Shown: positions 1 to 5,124 of the stretch, one piece after another
How positions within the stretch are numbered: position 1 is the first letter of the stretch
Layout of the letters: the number at the start of each line of letters is the position of its first letter
Assembly (NCBI GenBank): GCA_035628335.1
Contig: DASPKA010000112.1
Span: 1 to 9,651, forward strand
Reading direction: 5' to 3'
DNA: 9,651 nucleotides
DNA from: DASPKA01 sp035628335
GTDB taxonomy: Bacteria; Patescibacteriota; Doudnabacteria; UBA920
Program-made: the position numbers and the translations under genes
Notes under the pieces: generated by a model
Told to the model about the DNA's origin: nothing
The model's database searches: none
Seen by the model: the letters and a program-made list of their open reading frames with translations, nothing else

Positions 1-922
1 TGGTCAGCAGGTTCACACCGGGCTTTTCGGGGTCAAAGAGGTAACGAGTGGTCAACGCGCCGCTTTTGACCTCCAGCATCCGGTATTCACCAAGATTCTG
101 GAATACAGCGGCGTATTCTCTACCAGAAATAGATAGCGTAATTGCCTTTCCAATCCACGCTTCATTAAAAGCAGGAACCGAGGACTGGTTGGCGCCCACC
201 GATTGTCCAGTGGTAGTTTCCGTGACAGGTTCATTGGTGGTTTTACTTTGCCAGCTTGCTGTGACGAAAAAGTACACAAAAAGACCAAGTACCAGAGCAA
301 TAATCACGACAATGGGAAGCATGTTTGGCCGGGTCTTTTCTGGGGTCTCATCATCGTCATCTTCGAAGCCTTCTTCCATTACTGGCTCCGTACCGCGCAT
401 TGTTGGCATCGCTGTAGGACCACCACTAATCCCATATGGACTAATTCCAAATGGTATCGGTGTTGGCGGTGCCCCTCCGCCTAACTCACGGAGTAAATGC
501 TTTCTTGCTCTACGAAACTGTTCAGTAATGTTTTCCAGTTCATTTATGACGTGAGGGTTGTGAGCCAGGAGCACGGCAAGGTTAGCAGCATCTTCTGCTG
601 TTTCGCCTTCCTCAACCATCTTGTTGAGGTTGCTGATCATAGTGGCGTATGCCACTGCAGCATCCGCGCTCAATGAAAACTTTGCTCGGACGTCTTCAGG
701 GTGATGACGTCTTGAACGGCTTTTCTCTTTTCGCTTTTGGCTCGGGCTAAAGCCCGAAGTGAAATGGGTCTGACCAAGCTGGCCACCGAATTGGCTTCCT
801 GGGGGTTGAATGGGTGAGGGGAAGTGTTCAAATCCCTCTTCCTCGCCATCCTGCGGTTGATTAAATGCAGGTCCCGGTATGTTGTGTGGGAATGGGAACG
901 ACTTTTTAACTTGTGATTTCAT
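1..922 (-). CDS. Single-pass membrane protein of unknown function, C-terminus beyond the window edge
   Basis: The frame is open from an ATG at 922 to the left edge, giving 307 codons with no stop seen. A strong ribosome binding site (AGGAGGA, about 4 nt before the ATG) fixes the start. Residues 1-75 are low complexity, rich in Pro, Gln and Gly and then strongly basic (KRKEKSRSRRHH). Residues 76-147 look helical and charged. Residues 148-180 are a Gly/Pro-rich linker, followed by an acidic patch (EDDDDE). One hydrophobic helix (about 201-222, MLPIVVIIALVLGLF...) is followed by a Thr/Ser-rich spacer and the start of a probable extracytoplasmic domain from about residue 250. The topology is most likely cytoplasmic N-terminus and external C-terminus. 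The gene lies 127 bp downstream of the transglycosylase-like gene on the same strand, so co-transcription is likely. I do not recognise the family. The gene is certain; the function is not assigned. Confidence 0.85.
   Translation of the reverse strand, partial: MKSQVKKSFPFPHNIPGPAFNQPQDGEEEGFEHFPSPIQPPGSQFGGQLGQTHFTSGFSPSQKRKEKSRSRRHHPEDVRAKFSLSADAAVAYATMISNLNKMVEEGETAEDAANLAVLLAHNPHVINELENITEQFRRARKHLLRELGGGAPPTPIPFGISPYGISGGPTAMPTMRGTEPVMEEGFEDDDDETPEKTRPNMLPIVVIIALVLGLFVYFFVTASWQSKTTNEPVTETTTGQSVGANQSSVPAFNEAWIGKAITLSISGREYAAVFQNLGEYRMLEVKSGALTTRYLFDPEKPGVNLLT
742..757. repeat. REP-like palindrome inside coding sequence
   Basis: TCGGGCT-AA-AGCCCGA is a perfect 7-bp inverted repeat with a 2-nt centre. 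It lies within the basic low-complexity part of the leftmost gene, where the minus strand reads TSGFSPS. GC-rich palindromes with this TTCGGGCTTTAGCCCGA look are common as dispersed repeats in bacterial genomes. Whether this one is dispersed cannot be judged from a single copy. Confidence 0.45.
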
Positions 923-1029
923 TTTCTCCTCCTAGTTGTTGTTGGGGGGCAGAGCAGAACGGTTTCCACTTGCCGCGTATACGTATTTCCTAAATACATA
1001 TATGTGGCAGCATAAACTAAAGTTAGGAT

Positions 1030-1058
1030 GCAAGATAGGGTATAAAGCCCTATCTTGC
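1030..1058 (-). terminator. Stem-loop overlapping the stop codon of the transglycosylase-like gene
   Basis: A perfect 11-bp stem (GCAAGATAGGG at 1030-1040, CCCTATCTTGC at 1048-1058) encloses a 7-nt loop. Read on the minus strand, the 5' arm contains the last sense codons and the TAG stop (1050-1052) of the gene ending here. What follows on the minus strand is only weakly T-rich (ATCCTAACTTTAG), so it is a poor intrinsic terminator. It may instead protect the 3' end or attenuate read-through into the next minus-strand gene. Confidence 0.5.
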
Positions 1059-2063
1059 ACCAAAAAGAGATGGTTTGGCGCACATGGTCTTAGCGACCTG
1101 GGTTTTAAGCGCTACAGCTTCTTGGACTGTAGCACGAACCTCAGCTTCACCTGCTTCACCCTTGCCAGCATCAAGATACGCTTGGCGCAGGATAGCTCGT
1201 CCAAAAACGAGAAACAGATAACGCTCCGGGTGGTCTTTCTTTTTATTCAGGAAAGCCCAGATGTTCCTCGACTCTTTGGGATACAACTTAGCCAAAATAA
1301 CTATCGTGGGAATATCTAGCTGGCCAGGTATATCCCAGTCCTTTAGCGCGACTTTGCGCAGCTGAGCCGCGTTACCGCCTCCCATGTGGTAGAGCGCAAA
1401 TGCGTCCGCCTTGGTAAGCTGGTGCCTTACTGCTTCTTCTTCAAGCATGGTAAGATACAACTCCCCTTTTTCCAGGGAATCATACGGGTCCCATACTTTG
1501 ACGCTTAGTCTTCGAGCAGTGGGAGGCCAGAACTGAGACAAACCGCCGGCCCCGCTTTGCTTGTTGTAAGCATTAACGAGGAACTGGCTTTCAACACAGG
1601 TTTTTGCCCACACCAGCGTTGACCACGGTAACCTGACTCCGCTTATTGTTACGGGCTTTCTGCCTTGGTCAAACTTGGCATGCAGTTCGTCCATCTTGCC
1701 ATCCAGAAGCGTGTAGCTCCTGCGGGTTGCTGTGATGAAGTTGTCGGTGTATCTCTTGACGGCTTCGGGGCTTTGAAAGTCGTCTCCAGGATACACCGCA
1801 TAAGCAACAAACAGTTGCCAGAGCTGCTTCCTGCTCAGGTTTTCAGGCTCGCACTTGTTGGTCTCCAGTAACTCTTTGAGCTGGCCATTGTCCATCCCTA
1901 TGCGAGCATGGGTAGGGTTCTTAAATTTAAAAACCCAGCCAAATGTGTCGAGCGACACGCCGACGTAATATGTGCTCAGACAGATGAGGGCAAAGACAAA
2001 CATTGCCCATCTTGTGTCATGAGAAATGCCTTGCCCGCGACTTTTCTCTTGCCTTCTACTCAT
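1050..2063 (-). CDS. Membrane-anchored lytic transglycosylase-like (SLT-domain) protein
   Basis: This 337-residue protein probably cleaves peptidoglycan glycan strands outside the membrane. A basic N-terminus (RRQEKSRGQ) precedes one hydrophobic helix (about 20-38), indicating a type II anchor with the rest of the protein outside. The SLT fold is supported by CVESQF with the candidate catalytic Glu at 158, by GAGGLSQFWPPTARRL (171-186) matching the usual GLMQL-P-TA block, by DPYD (192-195), and by ALYHMGGGN (223-231) matching the A-Y-x-G-G-N block. The start is fixed by AAGGAGGT about 5 nt before the ATG. It is the first gene after a leftward promoter and precedes the single-pass membrane protein. 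Anchored SLT enzymes often open the wall for pili, secretion systems or division, and the partner gene may point the same way. The region before residue 135 and the C-terminal 60 residues are unrecognised. SLT assignment is fairly sure; activity is inferred. Confidence 0.85.
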   Translation of the reverse strand: MSRRQEKSRGQGISHDTRWAMFVFALICLSTYYVGVSLDTFGWVFKFKNPTHARIGMDNGQLKELLETNKCEPENLSRKQLWQLFVAYAVYPGDDFQSPEAVKRYTDNFITATRRSYTLLDGKMDELHAKFDQGRKPVTISGVRLPWSTLVWAKTCVESQFLVNAYNKQSGAGGLSQFWPPTARRLSVKVWDPYDSLEKGELYLTMLEEEAVRHQLTKADAFALYHMGGGNAAQLRKVALKDWDIPGQLDIPTIVILAKLYPKESRNIWAFLNKKKDHPERYLFLVFGRAILRQAYLDAGKGEAGEAEVRATVQEAVALKTQVAKTMCAKPSLFGAR

Positions 2064-2109
2064 ATTTACCTCCTTTTTTAGCGTAAATCGATACGTTACT
2101 ATACATTAT

Positions 2110-2128
2110 AGTTGCACTTATAGCAACT
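2110..2128. promoter_or_regulatory. Inverted repeat in the leader of the transglycosylase-like gene
   Basis: AGTTGC (2110-2115) and GCAACT (2123-2128) form a 6-bp inverted repeat with a 7-nt spacer. It lies just downstream of the proposed leftward promoter, so it could be an operator or a hairpin at the 5' end of the transcript. A TATAAT on the minus strand (2105-2110) touches it but has no matching -35. Confidence 0.3.
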
Positions 2129-2140
2129 CTATTCCACTGT

Positions 2141-2170
2141 TATATACAGCTTTATTGTCCCTTTTGTCAA
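2141..2170 (-). promoter_or_regulatory. Sigma-70-type promoter for the leftward transglycosylase/membrane-protein unit
   Basis: On the minus strand a perfect TTGACA (2165-2170) is followed after 18 nt by TATATA (2141-2146). Transcription would start near 2134, giving a leader of about 70 nt before the ATG at 2063. Confidence 0.6.
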
Positions 2171-2351
2171 TTATCAAAAAATGACGATTTTGCTTGGCTA
2201 TCTTTTTTCTTTTCATTACTCCTCATTTTTTACTAGGTGGCAATTGCCGCCACACTATAAGCCTCTGGGGAATAATCGGCTAGTGCATATATTTTTTTGG
2301 AAAGGAAGTCAATCCTGTTTATCCGCGATTTGATTATTTCATATTAATAAT
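2171..2351. other. Central part of the divergent intergenic region
   Basis: This AT-rich stretch lies between the leftward and rightward promoters, within a 462-bp gap between start codons. The only clear structure is a 10-bp palindrome GGCAATTGCC (2239-2248), flanked by GT and, less tightly, by GCCAC. That could be a regulator site serving either promoter. No gene is supported here. Confidence 0.4.
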
Positions 2352-2379
2352 TTGACAAATTCTACAAAAAAGGTATAGT
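2352..2379 (+). promoter_or_regulatory. Sigma-70-type promoter for the four-helix membrane protein
   Basis: TTGACA (2352-2357) is followed after 16 nt by TATAGT (2374-2379). Transcription would start near 2385-2387, which is where the first hairpin of the leader begins. It diverges from the leftward promoter at 2141-2170. Confidence 0.7.
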
Positions 2380-2384
2380 AAACC

Positions 2385-2525
2385 ATCGAATCTTCGATTA
2401 CGGACGATAGCGACGTCCGTATGCATAGGACCGAGGCAGATATGTTCGTCTCGGTTCCTCCCCAAAACACAACTGAATGTAATGCAAAGTGGGTCAGCCA
2501 TGATTTGCGTTACGGAGGAACATAT
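2385..2525 (+). ncRNA. Candidate cis-regulatory RNA leader with alternative ribosome-site pairing
   Basis: Four hairpins can be drawn by hand. P1 pairs 2385-2390 with 2393-2398 (the tip probably opens to a 4-nt loop). P2 pairs 2399-2406 with 2414-2421, 8 bp and perfect. P3 pairs 2428-2437 with 2448-2458, 10 bp with one bulged T at 2456 and one G-U. P4 pairs 2479-2488 with 2504-2513, 10 bp with one G-U. GTTCCTCC (2454-2461) is exactly complementary to GGAGGAAC (2514-2521), the ribosome binding site of the downstream gene. It overlaps the 3' arm of P3, so P3 and ribosome-site sequestration exclude each other. The sequestering helix would enclose P4 and stack directly on it. This is the layout of a translational riboswitch or thermosensor. 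I recognise no known class and the ligand is unknown. Confidence 0.55.
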
Positions 2526-3314
2526 ATGTACGATGATAGAAATTTTCCCGAAGCAGCTTCTCAAGCTGTGAGGAATATACAAGAAGGCGATGGAAATCAT
2601 TACAGGAGATATGTGATTCCAGTTATCGCCTTCATTCTTCTTGCGGTTGTTGCATATTTGCTCAAGCTTGTTGCAGGTGACTTCCTAGCTGGGATTCACA
2701 ACTATGTGAAGACCCCGGAAAAACGGGAGATGATCGTCAATATCATCATCTTTTTGTGCTTCGCAACAATCGCTGTGAAGCTGTTTCTGGTCAGAAATTC
2801 GAGCACGTTCGAAAAGAAAGTCTGGGGCGTGGCCTCGATATTTAGCCTGATCGATCTCGTGGTTTTTCCTTGCCTGGCACGGGCCCTTGGCCAGGCCAAT
2901 CAAACGAGCGAAGACAACTCCATGTTGTATACTGTTCTCGGACTAATTTCATGGCTCTGCTCCTTGTCAGGCTTTATCGCTGCCTCTCTAGTTGTAATGC
3001 GCAAAAACTCAATCGCCGATTCTGAGAATATCATTCTCGGCGACAACGTGATGCGCACAGCTAAAAACCGTGTCGCTGCCTCTAAGATGTTGGAGGCAGC
3101 GAATGTTGAAGCCACAACTGAGATGTGGCGCGCTGCGGCTGAAATAGCTGATGTGGAAAATGAAAAACTTAAAGAGGCTGGAGTTACTGGCTTTGTGTGG
3201 ACACCAGAGCTGGTATATCGCCGGATGTTGGCTGCGGCAAAGTCCAAGAATGAGCAAGACTCAGAGTCGGTGGAAGAGGGCACCCAAAAGGTGTACCGCT
3301 ACAGGACGTCTTAA
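2526..3314 (+). CDS. Four-helix integral membrane protein with a soluble C-terminal helical tail, unknown function
   Basis: This 262-residue protein starts at the ATG at 2526, chosen because GGAGGAA (2514-2520) ends 5 nt upstream. An in-frame ATG at 2421 has no such site and lies within the hairpin-rich leader. Hydrophobic helices are at about 29-50, 69-89, 100-121 and 133-158. A short soluble N-terminus precedes them and a C-terminal tail of about 100 residues follows, rich in Ala and Glu (for example AASKMLEAANVEATTEMWRAAAEIADVENEKL) and likely helical. With an even number of membrane spans, both ends should lie on the same side, probably the cytoplasm. It appears to be transcribed alone, with its own promoter, a long structured leader and a hairpin terminator after the stop. 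I recognise no family. A transporter, sensor or membrane-scaffold role are all possible, and none is supported by a motif. Confidence 0.82.
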   Translation: MYDDRNFPEAASQAVRNIQEGDGNHYRRYVIPVIAFILLAVVAYLLKLVAGDFLAGIHNYVKTPEKREMIVNIIIFLCFATIAVKLFLVRNSSTFEKKVWGVASIFSLIDLVVFPCLARALGQANQTSEDNSMLYTVLGLISWLCSLSGFIAASLVVMRKNSIADSENIILGDNVMRTAKNRVAASKMLEAANVEATTEMWRAAAEIADVENEKLKEAGVTGFVWTPELVYRRMLAAAKSKNEQDSESVEEGTQKVYRYRTS

Positions 3315-3321
3315 TTTTTTC

Positions 3322-3404
3322 AGAGTAGTGTAGGCAGAGATTTTTCGAACAATGATTGAATACTCATGATTCGAAACTATTTTGCTCGCACTACTCTTTT
3401 CTTA
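3322..3404 (+). terminator. Long hairpin terminator after the four-helix membrane protein
   Basis: AGAGTAGTG (3322-3330) pairs perfectly with CACTACTCT (3389-3397), and the 3' side runs into TTTCTTATTT. An inner 7-bp helix (TTTCGAA 3343-3349, TTCGAAA 3370-3376) lies within the loop, making a two-tier structure of about 76 nt that starts 8 nt past the stop codon. The T-rich tail follows only on the plus strand. The size is unusual for a plain terminator, so a small structured RNA cannot be excluded. Confidence 0.65.
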
Positions 3405-3551
3405 TTTCAATACGGGCATCCCCTTAATTTCTATTTCCTGGCCCAACATAGCGTCAAGAGTATGGTGCAAGGGGAGAACACTTCGACACACCGCTAATAT
3501 TGATTTTTAAATGGAGGAGATGTAGGATTTCTCAAGAAGAGGAGGAAATTA

Positions 3552-3899
3552 ATGAAAAAGCTTTTGATCGGAGTGGCTGTGATTGTAGTCATGGCTATTA
3601 TTTATTTTGCGGGCTGGGTGGTGCTAATCACGAAAGAAGTTGTGGAAAAGCTGCCTCACAGCATGGAAACGGTCGCCATAAATTCTGCATCGCGTAATGG
3701 GTTAGGTGCTCCTGAGGGCCTGCAGGCAGACTGTGGTCCCGCGTCATTACGAGCAAAATGTAAAGTTACTCGCAAGGATTGCAAAAGTAAAGACTGCCCT
3801 TCACGGGAAGTTGTCGTTGTCTGCCTGGTTACTGGAAATCTTAAACACAGGCAGCAGTCTTCAGGCACAGGCTACCACCTTGTCTGTGACAAAAAATAA
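3552..3899 (+). CDS. Small exported or membrane-tethered protein with six cysteines, unknown function
   Basis: This 115-residue protein has an excellent ribosome binding site (GAGGAGGAA, ending about 4 nt before the ATG). A Lys-Lys start and a hydrophobic helix (about 4-26) form a signal anchor or uncleaved signal peptide; no lipobox is evident. The exported part has six cysteines at 61, 70, 77, 82, 91 and 112, enough for three disulfides, with a basic Cys-rich stretch (CKVTRKDCKSKDCPSRE, 70-86). It is flanked by the previous gene's terminator and its own, so it is probably a single-gene unit, although no convincing promoter is seen between 3398 and 3540. It is unrelated in sequence to its neighbours and I recognise no family. 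The gene is likely real; export and disulfides are inferred. Confidence 0.75.
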   Translation: MKKLLIGVAVIVVMAIIYFAGWVVLITKEVVEKLPHSMETVAINSASRNGLGAPEGLQADCGPASLRAKCKVTRKDCKSKDCPSREVVVVCLVTGNLKHRQQSSGTGYHLVCDKK

Positions 3900-3913
3900 G
3901 GCGATTCGACGAG

Positions 3914-3950
3914 CGCGAACAACATCAAACTGGAGTTGCTCGCGTTTTGT
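3914..3950 (+). terminator. Intrinsic terminator after the six-cysteine protein, merged with the next promoter
   Basis: CGCGAACAAC (3914-3923) pairs with GTTGCTCGCG (3935-3944) through 5 + 4 base pairs around one A-C mismatch, with an 11-nt loop. TTTTGTT follows at once. The T-tract runs into the extended -10 element of the glycosyltransferase locus. Confidence 0.55.
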
Positions 3951-3956
3951 TATAAT
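3948..3956 (+). promoter_or_regulatory. Extended -10 promoter for the glycan locus, giving a nearly leaderless mRNA
   Basis: TGTTATAAT matches the TGnTATAAT extended -10 consensus, which can work without a -35; no -35 is present. Transcription would begin around 3963-3966, on or just before the ATG at 3966. Any 5' leader would be absent or only a few bases long. Confidence 0.5.
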
Positions 3957-3965
3957 AAGTAGGAC

Positions 3966-5090
3966 ATGACCATCCTTGTATTTACAACTGCATATGAGCC
4001 GTTAACTGGTGGGGCAGAGCTGGCTGTGAAGTATATTGCGGAACACTTACCTCAGCACACATTTCATATTCTTACAGCAAAACAAGAGCGTGGACTGTTA
4101 TCTTTCGAAGACAAAGGTCATATAAAAATTTACCGTCTTGGCCTGGGAATCCCACTCGACCGCCACCTGTTTGTCTTCCTGGCGCCTCTTTTTTACTTCT
4201 ATTCACTGTCCACTACCCACTACTCACTATCCTGGGCCATGATGGCGAACCAGTCTGCATATGCCGCCTACATTTGCAAAAAGCTTTTCAAACTGAAGTA
4301 CCTGCTTTCTATACAAGAGGGAGATGGTGATGAGTGGTTTAAAAAACGGGAACGCCTTCCGTTTTATAAAAATCTATACCAAGCAGCGGACAAAATTCAG
4401 GCGATTAGTAATTTTCTAGTTAACAGGGCAAAAAGGTACTCACCTGCCTCTCAGCCAGTATTAGTTGCGAATGGCTTTAATGACGCTCTTTTTCGTCCGG
4501 TAACTCCTGAGCAGAAAGACTCACTAAGAGCAAAACTAGGCTTGCCATCAGACGCGATTATATTTTTCACCGCGAGCCGCCTCGTAAAGAAGAATGGCAT
4601 TGACTTAGCACTGCAAGCCCTACTACTTTCTGACGCCCGTCACAAAATAGTAGTGGCGGGGGAAGGAGAAGAACGCAAGAATTTAGAAGCACTTACAAAT
4701 CGCCTCGGACTTGCAGGGCGGGTTACATTTTTAGGGGACATTGGGCAGGATATGGTTGCTATGTACATGCAGGCCAGTGATGTTTTTATGCGACTCTCTC
4801 GCAGCGAGGGACTTGGTAGTGTGTTTTTAGAAGCGCAAGGTGTTGGTTTACCAGTATTAGCAACTACGGTTGGCGGTATTCCGGATATAGTTAAGGACAA
4901 CTTCAATGGGTTACTCGTACCTCCTGAAAGCCCAGAGGCTGCCGCAAAGGCAATGCAAGCTTTACAAGATCATAATCTGCGATCACAGCTTTCTGCCGCC
5001 GCGCTTGAATTTTCAAAAGAATATACATGGAAATATATCTCAGAACATATGGAAAAGCTTTTTCTCAATTTTCACGGCCGTGAGTTTTAG
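3966..5090 (+). CDS. Family-4 GT-B glycosyltransferase (first of three)
   Basis: This 374-residue retaining glycosyltransferase transfers a sugar from a nucleotide-sugar donor, probably at the inner face of the membrane during surface-glycan assembly. The N-terminal Rossmann half opens with ILVFTTAYEPLTGGAELAVKY, carrying the Gly-Gly loop. QEGDGDEW (117-124) and NGFNDALFRP follow. The donor-binding half shows ASRLVKKNG (203-211), VAGEGEE, VTFLGDI and the family's E-x7-E motif EGLGSVFLE (Glu281 and Glu289), then GGIPDIV and NGLLVPP. Its length is normal for GT4. No Shine-Dalgarno sequence precedes the ATG, which sits 9 nt after an extended -10 box. A tandem heptamer repeat encodes about residues 79-88 (YSLSTTHYSL), in a variable loop before WAMMANQ. 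The next glycosyltransferase starts 33 bp downstream. The family is secure; the sugar and acceptor are unknown. Confidence 0.93.
   Translation: MTILVFTTAYEPLTGGAELAVKYIAEHLPQHTFHILTAKQERGLLSFEDKGHIKIYRLGLGIPLDRHLFVFLAPLFYFYSLSTTHYSLSWAMMANQSAYAAYICKKLFKLKYLLSIQEGDGDEWFKKRERLPFYKNLYQAADKIQAISNFLVNRAKRYSPASQPVLVANGFNDALFRPVTPEQKDSLRAKLGLPSDAIIFFTASRLVKKNGIDLALQALLLSDARHKIVVAGEGEERKNLEALTNRLGLAGRVTFLGDIGQDMVAMYMQASDVFMRLSRSEGLGSVFLEAQGVGLPVLATTVGGIPDIVKDNFNGLLVPPESPEAAAKAMQALQDHNLRSQLSAAALEFSKEYTWKYISEHMEKLFLNFHGREF
4202..4229 (+). repeat. Four tandem degenerate heptamers inside the first glycosyltransferase
   Basis: Four 7-nt units follow one another: TTCACTG, TCCACTA, CCCACTA, CTCACTA. A fainter unit (ACTTCTA, 4195-4201) precedes them. 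They encode about residues 79-88. Because the unit is not a multiple of three, gain or loss of one copy would shift the frame. Confidence 0.65.
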
Positions 5091-5103
5091 GATCAGTCCC
5101 TTT

Positions 5104-5124
5104 CAACTTCTAACTTCTAATTCA
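5104..5124 (+). repeat. Three tandem degenerate heptamers abutting the start of the second glycosyltransferase
   Basis: CAACTTC, TAACTTC and TAATTCA run back to back. The last base is the A of the ATG at 5124. They fill most of the 33-bp gap between the two glycosyltransferases, where a ribosome binding site would normally be. Confidence 0.5.

Noticed and set aside
48..554. Plus-strand open frame of about 168 codons at the left end.
   Set aside because: It lies opposite the minus-strand membrane-protein gene, whose frame is open throughout, starts with a perfect ribosome site and encodes a credible membrane helix.
936..1319. Plus-strand open frame antisense to the end of the transglycosylase-like gene.
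   Set aside because: The minus-strand frame has clear SLT motifs and a strong start signal. The antisense frame has no recognisable protein features.
2180..2335. Short plus-strand frame of about 50 codons in the divergent intergenic region.
   Set aside because: No ribosome binding site, a composition that follows the AT-rich spacer, and a position between two good promoters.
2421..2525. In-frame N-terminal extension of the four-helix membrane protein starting at an ATG at 2421.
   Set aside because: No ribosome binding site precedes 2421, the segment is filled by hairpins, and the ATG at 2526 has a near-ideal GGAGGAA. The open frame over 35 codons is within chance.
3419..3475. Inverted repeat TCCCCTT/AAGGGGA upstream of the six-cysteine gene.
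   Set aside because: Seven base pairs across a 43-nt loop is expected by chance and has no supporting promoter elements.
3511..3525. Micro-frame ATGGAGGAGATGTAG just upstream of the six-cysteine gene, a possible uORF.
   Set aside because: Four codons made mostly of a purine-rich Shine-Dalgarno-like string. It is more simply a duplicated ribosome-site-like sequence than a translated leader peptide.
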